Source: Ruminococcaceae bacterium UBA6364
GTDB taxonomy: Bacteria; Bacillota; Clostridia; Oscillospirales; Acutalibacteraceae
Reading direction: 5' to 3'
Length of the DNA: 10,556 bases
Assembly: GCA_002440045.1 (NCBI GenBank)
Contig: DJRI01000094.1
Location: 1-10,556, forward strand
The translations under genes were made by a program, and so were the position numbers. Position 1 is the first letter of the stretch. Every line of letters starts with the position of its first letter. Positions 1 to 6,505 of this stretch are shown piece by piece. The notes beneath the pieces are model-generated. The model made no database searches and was not told the origin of the DNA. It saw only the letters and a list, made by a program, of their open reading frames with translations.

Positions 1-605
1 GCTGCGACCTCGGCACGGGAAACGGCATTATTCCGATGCTTTGGAAACGTGACTTTTCCCCCTGCGAAATTGCCGCGGTGGAATTGAGCGAAAGCGCGGT
101 GGAGCTTTTTAAAAAGACGCTCACACTTAACGGTATTGACAAAATTACGCTTTTGCACGCCGATTTAAGAGAGCTTAAAGGCAAGCTTCCTTTTGAATAT
201 TTTGACCTTGTAACAATAAATCCGCCGTATAAAAAACTCGGAACGGGCATTGTAAACGAGGGCGAGGATTATAAAAACGCGCGTCACGAATTTACCTGCA
301 CGCTTTTTGACGCGGCAAAAGCCGCCGCTTCTCTTCTTAAATTCGGCGGCCGCTACTGTATGTGCCAGCGCCCCGAGCGCTTGCCCGATATGTTTTCTGC
401 AATGCAAAAAGCGGGCATAGAGCCGAAAATAATGCGCGAGGTTATTCAGCGAAGCGGCAAAGAACCGTCGCTTGTTTTGCTTGAAGGCAAAAAGGGCGCG
501 GCGCCGGGTTTGAGAATCCGCCCTCCCCTTTTCATTGAAAAAGACGGCGGAGCATATTCGGAAGAAGCCGAAAAGCTTTTTTCGGCGTACAAATACATTG
601 ACTGA
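1..605 (+). CDS. tRNA1(Val) adenine-N6 methyltransferase-like protein, 5'-truncated by window edge
   Basis: The reading frame is open from the window edge (codons in phase with base 3) to a TGA at 603-605, leaving about 200 residues. The visible part begins at the SAM-binding motif I (DLGTGNG, bases 6-26). An acidic residue ends the next strand (AAVELSESAVE), and the catalytic-type NPPY motif of adenine-N6/glutamine methyltransferases lies at bases 219-230. This combination, with the lysines after NPPY and a C-terminal tail containing R-x-R-P-P, matches the YfiC/TrmN6 group (B. subtilis YabB-like), which methylates the N6 of A37 in tRNA1(Val). Family members are about 245 residues, so roughly 45 N-terminal residues lie outside the window. 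It is probably cotranscribed with the transporter 11 bp downstream. The class is secure; the exact tRNA substrate is inferred from the family. Confidence 0.85.
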   Translation, partial: CDLGTGNGIIPMLWKRDFSPCEIAAVELSESAVELFKKTLTLNGIDKITLLHADLRELKGKLPFEYFDLVTINPPYKKLGTGIVNEGEDYKNARHEFTCTLFDAAKAAASLLKFGGRYCMCQRPERLPDMFSAMQKAGIEPKIMREVIQRSGKEPSLVLLEGKKGAAPGLRIRPPLFIEKDGGAYSEEAEKLFSAYKYID

Positions 606-606
606 C

Positions 607-611
607 GGAGG
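607..611 (+). promoter_or_regulatory. Ribosome binding site of the GPH transporter
   Basis: GGAGG lies 5 nt before the ATG at 617. It begins one base after the TGA of the methyltransferase gene, so the two genes almost certainly share a transcript. Confidence 0.75.
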
Positions 612-616
612 TTTTT

Positions 617-2128
617 ATGGGAAAGAATAAAAAAAGCGACGCTTTGCCCGCGGGCAAATATGTCGGCAAAAAAGAACTGCTTATGTTCTCGCTCGGCGCG
701 GGCGGTCAGGGCATGATTTATGCTATGATGTCAAGCTACATAAGCGACTATTATGTAAACGTCTTACAGCTTCCCCTGCTGTTTGTTCTTTTATTGATGC
801 TTCTTGCGCGCGTGTGGGACGCAATTAACGACCCCCTTATGGGAATAATAGTTGACAGAAAAACTCTTAAACGCGGCAAAATGAAGCCCTACATTCTTTA
901 TGCCGCAATACCGATAGCGGTTTTAACCGTGCTTATGTATTTAAGCCCGAACCTTGACAAAACCTCGCTTATGGTTTATTCTGCCATAGTTTACATTTCG
1001 TGGGGTATGATTTACACCATGGCTGACGTTCCGTTCTGGAGCATGCCGAACGTGCTGACACCGAACGCCGAAGAGCGCGGCTCTCTTATTTCTCTCGGCA
1101 GAACGGTAAACGGCGTAGGCTCTGCCTTCCCCGAAGTTTTATTCCTTGCGGCGGGCTTTATTCTCCCCCATATTCTTGACACCTCGGACCCGCTGAAATT
1201 TGACAAGCAAAAATATCTTATTATCGCCGTTTTTTGCGTTGTTATCGGAATTGCGCTTTATGCAAACACATATTTCCACGTTAAAGAGCGCGTAATTATC
1301 CCCGATAAAAAGCCGCTTCCCGGCGAGCCTTCAAGACTTACGCGCATATTTAAGTGCAAGCCGCTTATGCTTGTTATTCTTATGGGCATTCTTTCAAGCG
1401 GCAGATACATGGTACAGGCGGCAGCCGTTCACGTTGCACGCTATGCGTTTTATATAGGACCCGACCTTGACGGCCTTTCGCTTGAAGATAAAACCGCCGC
1501 CATTGCCGCAAGCGTTTCATCTGTAAAAACAATTTTCCAGGTGTGCGCTATCGTCGGAATGTTCGGTGCAATGCTCTTTATGCCCTATCTTATGAAAAAA
1601 TTCCAATACAAAAAGATAGTTATCTGCACCTGCTTTGCTGGCGCTGTTGCAAGCGTTTTCACAACGCTTATCGGCTGGTTCACGGCAAACCTTTATCTTT
1701 GCATACCGTTTATTCTTATTTCGTGCGTACCGCTCGGCGTTCTTAACGTCATCTCTTACGCCATGATTGGCGACTGTCTTGACTATATGGAGTTAAAAAC
1801 AGGCTTCAGAGACAATGCGCTCGGCTCTGCCTGCCAGGGCTTTGTAAACAAGCTCGGCAATGCGTTTGCAACGTGCGGAATAGTCATTATGTATATGTTC
1901 ATTAACATTGACCCCGCGCAAATGCTCAGCAACACGGCGGTTGTTGCGGCAACGGAGCTTACAAGAACGCAGAATTTTGCAATGTTCTCGCTTGTTTCCG
2001 TAGTGCCCGGCGTTTCGCTTCTTCTTTGCGCTATTCCGATTCTCTTTTATAAGATTGACGAAATTAAACCTCAAATGGAAAAAGAGCTCGCCGAAAAACG
2101 TGCAAGAGAGGGCATTTCTATAGAATAA
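617..2128 (+). CDS. GPH family (MelB-like) sugar:cation symporter, MFS fold
   Basis: A 503-residue polytopic membrane protein with about 12 hydrophobic segments, the usual size for glycoside-pentoside-hexuronide:cation symporters. Family signatures are clear: RVWDAINDPLMG at residues 65-76, followed by the loop VDRKTLKRGKMKPY, and DVPFWSMPNVLT at 137-148 in the helix IV region. By analogy with Salmonella MelB, D68 and D72 match the cation-site pair D55/D59, and D137 matches the sugar-binding D124. The residue near MelB D19 appears to be Q31, so galactoside specificity should not be assumed. No glycosidase or sugar regulator lies nearby to suggest a substrate. The start is ATG with a GGAGG site and immediate coupling to the upstream gene; a long hairpin follows 14 bp after the stop. 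The family call is strong; substrate and coupling ion are unknown. Confidence 0.92.
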   Translation: MGKNKKSDALPAGKYVGKKELLMFSLGAGGQGMIYAMMSSYISDYYVNVLQLPLLFVLLLMLLARVWDAINDPLMGIIVDRKTLKRGKMKPYILYAAIPIAVLTVLMYLSPNLDKTSLMVYSAIVYISWGMIYTMADVPFWSMPNVLTPNAEERGSLISLGRTVNGVGSAFPEVLFLAAGFILPHILDTSDPLKFDKQKYLIIAVFCVVIGIALYANTYFHVKERVIIPDKKPLPGEPSRLTRIFKCKPLMLVILMGILSSGRYMVQAAAVHVARYAFYIGPDLDGLSLEDKTAAIAASVSSVKTIFQVCAIVGMFGAMLFMPYLMKKFQYKKIVICTCFAGAVASVFTTLIGWFTANLYLCIPFILISCVPLGVLNVISYAMIGDCLDYMELKTGFRDNALGSACQGFVNKLGNAFATCGIVIMYMFINIDPAQMLSNTAVVAATELTRTQNFAMFSLVSVVPGVSLLLCAIPILFYKIDEIKPQMEKELAEKRAREGISIE

Positions 2129-2142
2129 AACAAACAAGCACA

Positions 2143-2194
2143 GGGCTGTAATCCACACGATAGCTGTCTTACGCTATCGGGCAGATTACAGCCC
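2143..2194. terminator. Two-part hairpin between convergent genes, probable bidirectional terminator
   Basis: An 11-bp outer stem (GGGCTGTAATC at 2143-2153 pairing with 2184-2194) encloses an internal loop and a perfect 7-bp inner stem (CGATAGC at 2158-2164 with 2173-2179). It lies exactly between the stop of the symporter (2128) and the stop of tspO (2204). After the stem, the minus-strand transcript continues into a T-rich stretch (TGTGCTTGTTTGTTTT); the plus-strand side has only a weak T run. It probably serves tspO best and also the symporter. Confidence 0.7.
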
Positions 2195-2203
2195 ACTTTA
2201 TAT

Positions 2204-2680
2204 TCAGTGGTTCAAGTAATATATACTGTAGTTTAAAACACCCGCAAACGCCACCCACGCAAGATACGGCACTAAGAGATACGCCGCCGTTTTTTTGATT
2301 TTATAAAACGAAACCGCGGTCAGAAGTATCAGCACCCACATAATTAAAAGCCACAAAAAAGCCGCAAGGTATGCCCTCATAGAAAAGAAAATAAAGCTCC
2401 AAATGAAGTTAAAAAACAGTTGAGCGTAATAAAACACAAACGCCCGCGTTCTCTCCTTTGAGGGCTTGCTGTTGACTTCGGCAAGATATGCCGAAACGCC
2501 CATCAAAATATAAAGCAGCGTCCACACCGTCGGAAAAAGCCATGACGGCGGCGCGAACGACGGCTGAACCGCCGTTTCGCCGAAGCTTTTAACGCTGTTT
2601 TTTGTAAGAAGCCCGGATATTGCGCCCACAAGAAGCGCTGTTCCCACCTGTTTTATAAGCGGCTTAATTTTTACTGTCAT
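2204..2680 (-). CDS. tspO: TspO/MBR family protein (tryptophan-rich sensory protein)
   Basis: A 158-residue integral membrane protein with five hydrophobic segments, matching the compact five-helix TspO/translocator protein fold and length. Family hallmarks are present: P40-x-F-A-P-P45, the W-x(2)-F-P-x(2)-W-x(3)-Y stretch at 47-57, a QLFFNFIW segment (Q87, N91, W94), PYLAWVAFAGVLN (P138, Y139, W142, N150) and a short C-terminal tail. TspO proteins bind porphyrins and related tetrapyrroles and act in stress or tetrapyrrole handling; the role here is inferred only from the family. The gene stands alone with its own promoter and is flanked by hairpins on both sides, so it is probably monocistronic. 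The ATG at 2680 follows a G-rich site (GGGGGCG) 5-7 nt upstream. Confidence 0.93.
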   Translation of the reverse strand: MTVKIKPLIKQVGTALLVGAISGLLTKNSVKSFGETAVQPSFAPPSWLFPTVWTLLYILMGVSAYLAEVNSKPSKERTRAFVFYYAQLFFNFIWSFIFFSMRAYLAAFLWLLIMWVLILLTAVSFYKIKKTAAYLLVPYLAWVAFAGVLNYSIYYLNH

Positions 2681-2703
2681 ATAATCGCCCCCGATATAAA
2701 ATT

Positions 2704-2733
2704 ATTATAAACCGCTTTAAAAAATTCATTCAA
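2704..2733 (-). promoter_or_regulatory. Predicted sigma-A promoter of tspO
   Basis: Read on the minus strand, TTGAAT (2728-2733) and a perfect TATAAT (2704-2709) are separated by 18 bp. The predicted transcription start is near 2697, which gives a very short leader of about 17 nt before the ATG at 2680. Confidence 0.6.
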
Positions 2734-2751
2734 AAATGCACTCATAAAAAC

Positions 2752-2787
2752 TTCAGGCTGTAAAAACAAACGTTTTTACAGCCTGAA
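2752..2787 (-). terminator. Intrinsic terminator of the DHHW protein unit
   Basis: A perfect 16-bp inverted repeat (2752-2767 with 2772-2787) with a 4-nt loop. On the minus strand it is followed by GTTTTTA, the expected U-tract. It starts 18 bp after the stop codon at 2806 and ends the flavoprotein/DHHW operon before the tspO promoter. Confidence 0.85.
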
Positions 2788-2805
2788 ACAGCATTATATT
2801 AAAAT

Positions 2806-3960
2806 TTATGACTGTGCTTTTTCTTCTATATCGGAAACAAGCGAAACAGAAGCGAATATGTTGTTTATGAAAAGCACATCGGTTATTCCGTTATTCGCAA
2901 TAAGCGACGAGGTTGCTTCTACATCTTCTCTTATATCTACGACATAAATTTCGTCATAATAGTCAGCCATATAGGTCGCAAAGGCGTTGCCGAACGACTC
3001 TTTGAATATAAGAAGCTTTTTTCCTGTAGTGTTGTCGGTCTTAATAACCGTCAGCGGATGGTCGCCGCCTAAAAAAGCAGTCCAATACTGCGGCGCCGAT
3101 GTGTCAAGAAGCTTACCGTCGGTTTCTACACCGCCGCTTATGACTTTTACAGAGGTCTGCGCTTTGGGGAAACGAACAATAGTTACATCGGGGTTTTGGT
3201 CAAGGCAGTCCTGATGCGTTTTGCAAAACGTCTGCATAGAACCGACATACTCGCCCAAACGCTGTGTTTCATAGTCGTATATCGAACGCGGCTCAATATT
3301 GTTAAGATTGCAATAAGCCACAGAAGCATAATATGCCCCGAGAGAGTTCCAGTGATGGTCGGTTCTGTAATAGGTATACTCGCCGTTGTGCTTTGTAAGC
3401 TCACCCATCGCATCGACTTTTTTAACCTTATCGCTCATCATACCGTATGTTTCGGTTATATATTTTTGCTGTATTCTGTACTGATTTGCAATATTCTGAC
3501 GAACACTTTCGCTTACACTGTCCGAAACGTTTGACGGAATATAAAACGCAGAGCTTTTCGGAATAAGCGCGCAGCTTACGTTAAGCGAGGGGTATTTCTC
3601 GGCAAACGCAGACACAACCGACGCATATTTCTCGGACGGGTTGCTGCCTACAAGCTCCAGAGCATAATCGCCGCAAACAAGAACAGCTCCCGAAAAATAA
3701 GCCGCAACGCTGTTGTTGTAGTGCCCGCCCTTAACGGTATCCGAAATATCGCCCTTAGGCGTGGGCGGCAACGTGGTTTCGGGCGCGGTGCTTTCGGTGG
3801 TTTTGACTTCTTCCGGCTTTGTTGTGCCGCCGTCATCTTTGCCTGGCTTTTTAAGTGCCGAAACAATTCCGAAAATAATTGCAAAAACAAGCACAATTCC
3901 GACTGCTATTATTGCGATTTCTTTTATCTTTTTTGAGCGTTTTTGTTTATTTGTTTGCAT
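2806..3960 (-). CDS. DHHW family membrane-anchored surface protein (AlgX/AlgJ-like SGNH type)
   Basis: A 384-residue protein from the ATG at 3960. A lysine/arginine-rich N-terminus (QTNKQKRSKKIK) precedes one membrane helix at about 15-36. A low-complexity Thr/Pro/Glu linker follows (about 45-70), then a globular extracellular domain. The domain carries YYRTDHHWNSLGAYY with DHHW at 201-204, and later KESFGNAFATYM with S322. DHHW proteins are related to the AlgX/AlgJ/DltD-type SGNH hydrolase fold used in polysaccharide or wall acylation; D201/H203 and S322 could form the catalytic set, which is inference. No MBOAT acyltransferase partner is visible. The gene overlaps the end of the flavoprotein gene by 14 bp, so translation is probably coupled. 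A TTG at 3972 would add four residues and sits close behind AAGGA, so the start is uncertain. Confidence 0.8.
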   Translation of the reverse strand: MQTNKQKRSKKIKEIAIIAVGIVLVFAIIFGIVSALKKPGKDDGGTTKPEEVKTTESTAPETTLPPTPKGDISDTVKGGHYNNSVAAYFSGAVLVCGDYALELVGSNPSEKYASVVSAFAEKYPSLNVSCALIPKSSAFYIPSNVSDSVSESVRQNIANQYRIQQKYITETYGMMSDKVKKVDAMGELTKHNGEYTYYRTDHHWNSLGAYYASVAYCNLNNIEPRSIYDYETQRLGEYVGSMQTFCKTHQDCLDQNPDVTIVRFPKAQTSVKVISGGVETDGKLLDTSAPQYWTAFLGGDHPLTVIKTDNTTGKKLLIFKESFGNAFATYMADYYDEIYVVDIREDVEATSSLIANNGITDVLFINNIFASVSLVSDIEEKAQS

Positions 3961-5353
3961 CTTCTTCAACAATTTTCCTTCCCATAAGAACGCCCATTAC
4001 AGACGCCATCATAAGGCCTCGTGTCCACCCGGAGGAGTCGCCGAGGCAGTGAAGTCCTTTTACGCTTGTGTTGAGGTCGGTATCCATTTTGATTTTGTTG
4101 CTGTAGAATTTAAGCTCGGGCGAATAAAGAAGCGTTTCGGTAGAAGCAAAGCCCGGAACAACATGGTCAACAGCCTGAATGAAGTTGATTATATTTGTCA
4201 TTGCCCTGTAAGGCATTGCCGCGGTTATATCGCCTGCAACCGCATCGGGAAGCGACGGGCGCAGGTTTGACTGTGCAAGCTCTTTTTGCCATGTGCGCTT
4301 GCCGTCGAGAATATCGCCGTAACGCTGAACGAGAATGTGCCCCGCACCGAGCATATTGGTAAGCTCGCCGACCTTTTGAGCGTACTCAATAGGCTGATTA
4401 AAGGGATAGTTAAAGTTGTGCGAGCAAAGTATTGCAACGTTAGTATTGTCGGATTTCTTTTCTTTATAAGAGTGACCGTTAACAACGGCAAGGTTATTGT
4501 CGTAGTTTTCCTGGCTTACAAAGCCGCCGGGATTCTGGCAGAAGGTTCTTACCTTGTTTTTAAACGGCTTCGGGTAGCCTATGAGCTTTGACTCATAAAG
4601 CGCTTCGTTGACCTTTTCCATAACCTCGTTGCGGACTTCAACGCGAACACCTATATCGACAGTGCCCGCCTGGTGCTCAATGCCGTGCTCTGAGCAGAGC
4701 TTTTCAAGCCAATCGGCGCCGCGCCTGCCCGTGGCGATTACTATTTTGTCGCCGAAAATTTCTTTTGAATCTTTGCCGTTTGTTATGTAAATACTCTTGC
4801 ACTCGTTATTTTCGATTGAAATATCTGTGCACTCATAGCCGAAAATCATTTCTACGCCGTGGTCGCGAAGATAGTTTTCTATTTCAAGGTAAAGAGTCTG
4901 CGCTTTTTCTGTGCCGAGGTGGCGAATGGGGCAATCAACAAGCCTTAAACCCGCCTGAATGGCGCGCTTTCTTATTTCTTTAACGGCGTCGCCTGTGTTG
5001 ATACCCTCAACGTGTGTATCCGCGCCGAATTCAAGATAAATTTTGTCTGTATAGTCGATAAGCTCCTGCGCAAAGGCTTCGCCTATCAAAGTGGGCAAAT
5101 CGCCGCCGACATCGGCGCTCAAAGAAAGCTTGCCGTCAGAGAAAGCGCCCGCGCCCGAAAAGCCCGTTGTAATGTGGCAATAGGGCTTGCAGTTTACGCA
5201 GTGCATCGTTTTTGCCTTGGGGCAGCTGCGCTTTTCAACAGGTTGACCTTTTTCGACAATAATGATTTTTTTGTCACAGCCGTTTTTCAAAAGCTCAAGG
5301 GCGGTAAAAATGCCTGCGGGACCCGCACCGACTATAACAACATCATATTTCAT
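3947..5353 (-). CDS. FAD-dependent dehydrogenase, COG2509 type
   Basis: A 468-residue cytosolic flavoprotein. The N-terminal dinucleotide-binding fold is MKYDVVIVGAGPAG (G9-x-G11-x-x-G14), ending with an acidic residue in IIIVEKG. A cysteine cluster (C44, C52, C55, C59) comes next, then FSGAGAFSDGKLSL at 65-78. Further on are VIATGRRGADWL and a C-terminal CLGDSSGWTRGLMMASVMG segment that closes the FAD site. This order fits the uncharacterised FAD-dependent dehydrogenase family COG2509; the substrate is unknown. ATG 5353 was chosen because the Rossmann strand starts directly there and AAAGGA lies about 9 nt upstream. In-frame starts further upstream would add hydrophobic residues atypical of the family. 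It is first in an operon with the DHHW gene, behind a strong promoter. Confidence 0.87.
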   Translation of the reverse strand: MKYDVVIVGAGPAGIFTALELLKNGCDKKIIIVEKGQPVEKRSCPKAKTMHCVNCKPYCHITTGFSGAGAFSDGKLSLSADVGGDLPTLIGEAFAQELIDYTDKIYLEFGADTHVEGINTGDAVKEIRKRAIQAGLRLVDCPIRHLGTEKAQTLYLEIENYLRDHGVEMIFGYECTDISIENNECKSIYITNGKDSKEIFGDKIVIATGRRGADWLEKLCSEHGIEHQAGTVDIGVRVEVRNEVMEKVNEALYESKLIGYPKPFKNKVRTFCQNPGGFVSQENYDNNLAVVNGHSYKEKKSDNTNVAILCSHNFNYPFNQPIEYAQKVGELTNMLGAGHILVQRYGDILDGKRTWQKELAQSNLRPSLPDAVAGDITAAMPYRAMTNIINFIQAVDHVVPGFASTETLLYSPELKFYSNKIKMDTDLNTSVKGLHCLGDSSGWTRGLMMASVMGVLMGRKIVEEDANK

Positions 5354-5393
5354 AGTGAAACATCCTTTAAACATATTTTTTATAACAGCCAAA

Positions 5394-5420
5394 CGCACCG
5401 AAGGGTTTCCTCTCGGCGCG
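5394..5420 (-). promoter_or_regulatory. Stem-loop at the predicted 5' end of the flavoprotein mRNA
   Basis: On the minus strand, CGCGCCGA (5413-5420) pairs with TCGGTGCG (5394-5401) with one G-U wobble; the stem can extend inward to a 3-nt AAA loop with one mismatch. The promoter at 5426-5454 places the transcription start at about 5419, so this hairpin would cap the transcript. It ends about 40 nt before the ATG, well clear of the ribosome binding site. It may stabilise the 5' end; regulation by a ligand is not indicated. Confidence 0.45.
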
Positions 5421-5425
5421 TTTTG

Positions 5426-5454
5426 ATTATACGACCGTTTTAAGCTTTAGTCAA
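5426..5454 (-). promoter_or_regulatory. Predicted sigma-A promoter of the flavoprotein/DHHW operon
   Basis: On the minus strand, TTGACT (5449-5454) is followed after exactly 17 bp by TATAAT (5426-5431). This is a near-consensus match, 72 bp upstream of the ATG at 5353. Confidence 0.8.
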
Positions 5455-5503
5455 GCGAAAAACTGCTTTGTAACAAATTGTTTTAATTAACGAAGCGTTT
5501 AAT

Positions 5504-6463
5504 TTATTCAAGTATAAAAAGCTTCGTTTTATCGTCGTAATTTGAAGAGAAAATTTCGACGTCTTTAAAGATTCCGGGGATTGTAATGTCGCTTTTGCCC
5601 GTATCTTTTCTGAATTGTGCGAGCGCATATGAATCGAATTTACAGCGAAGCATTTTCAAGTCCTTATATTCGGTCACGCTAAAAAGCGTGCTTTTGTCGC
5701 CGTATTTAAAGCCGATAAAATTATTTTTAAAACCGTAATTTAAGGTGTTGAAGCTGTTTCCGTCCGCAAAATAAATATCAAGCCAGAAAAAGCCGTCGTT
5801 CATTACCGTTTCAACACGTTTTATTCCGCTTTCGGCGTCATGAAACAAAGCTTTGTTTTCAACGGACGCGGCTGTCGGCGTACCCTCAAAAGTACCGCAC
5901 AAAGCAAACGCTTTGTCGGGGCTTGACGCGGTATTTATATAAAGCGCAAACGGCTTTGCGCCGGAAAAGCTTTCAAAGGTAAGATTAATGCCGTCGGTAA
6001 CAGAAAGAAGGTTTTTAATGTCGCTTATATCTTCAATTGAAAAGTCCGCCGATATTTTATCCGTCTCGACTGTGCACGGAAGCTTTACGACCGTTTTTTC
6101 ATCAATAAAAACTGCAATAAAAGCCGAATTGATTTCGGGCACGCCGCCGTTAAAAGACAGCGAAAGCCTGAAAAATGAAGAGGTTGCCGCATAAGAAGCC
6201 GTGCTCACGCTTTTGTCATAAAGCTTTACATCTTTTGATTCTGCCTGTTTTGAATTAAAAAGCTTAGCTTCTGTTACTGCTGTTTCGGCACTTTTAAAAG
6301 GCTCTGTTGTTTCGGCGTTTTTTTCGGCAATCCCCTTTTTTATGCCCGAAGTAACGCTCAAAACCACAATAAGCGCCGCAACCGCCGCAACAATTACGCC
6401 GACCATCATAAACGGACTTTTCTGCATTTTATCGGCAAATGATTTTTTTGTTTTTTTGCTCAT
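5504..6463 (-). CDS. Membrane-anchored protein of unknown function
   Basis: A 319-residue protein that I do not recognise. A lysine-rich start (MSKKTKKSFADKMQKS) precedes one strong hydrophobic helix at about 18-39, so it is probably an N-in, single-pass protein with residues 41-319 outside the cell. A Glu/Thr/Ala-rich linker (about 47-85) leads to a domain with alternating hydrophobic and polar segments suggesting beta structure. The domain has three cysteines (C130, C189, C274) and no obvious catalytic motif. It begins 42 bp after the acyl-CoA synthetase gene with a GGAG site 9 nt before the ATG, so it is probably the second gene of that unit. No convincing terminator follows. Function is unknown; expression from the ligase promoter is inferred. 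Confidence 0.75.
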   Translation of the reverse strand: MSKKTKKSFADKMQKSPFMMVGVIVAAVAALIVVLSVTSGIKKGIAEKNAETTEPFKSAETAVTEAKLFNSKQAESKDVKLYDKSVSTASYAATSSFFRLSLSFNGGVPEINSAFIAVFIDEKTVVKLPCTVETDKISADFSIEDISDIKNLLSVTDGINLTFESFSGAKPFALYINTASSPDKAFALCGTFEGTPTAASVENKALFHDAESGIKRVETVMNDGFFWLDIYFADGNSFNTLNYGFKNNFIGFKYGDKSTLFSVTEYKDLKMLRCKFDSYALAQFRKDTGKSDITIPGIFKDVEIFSSNYDDKTKLFILE

Positions 6464-6505
6464 TCATTATTCTCCGTTGCTTTGTATTTCAGAGATGCTT
6501 CAAAG

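Noticed and set aside
3761..4270. A 169-codon plus-strand open frame across the DHHW/flavoprotein overlap.
   Set aside because: It runs antisense to two well-supported genes, has no recognisable domain and no ribosome binding site, and looks like a by-product of GC-biased codons.
5354..5398. A longer start for the FAD dehydrogenase (15 more residues).
   Set aside because: The extension starts inside the predicted leader hairpin, lies upstream of the AAAGGA site, and FAD-binding folds of this type begin right at MKYDVVIVG.
5472..5482. AACAAATTGTT palindrome upstream of the flavoprotein promoter, considered as an operator.
   Set aside because: It is short, very AT-rich and upstream of the -35 box, and no second copy was seen; chance is likely.
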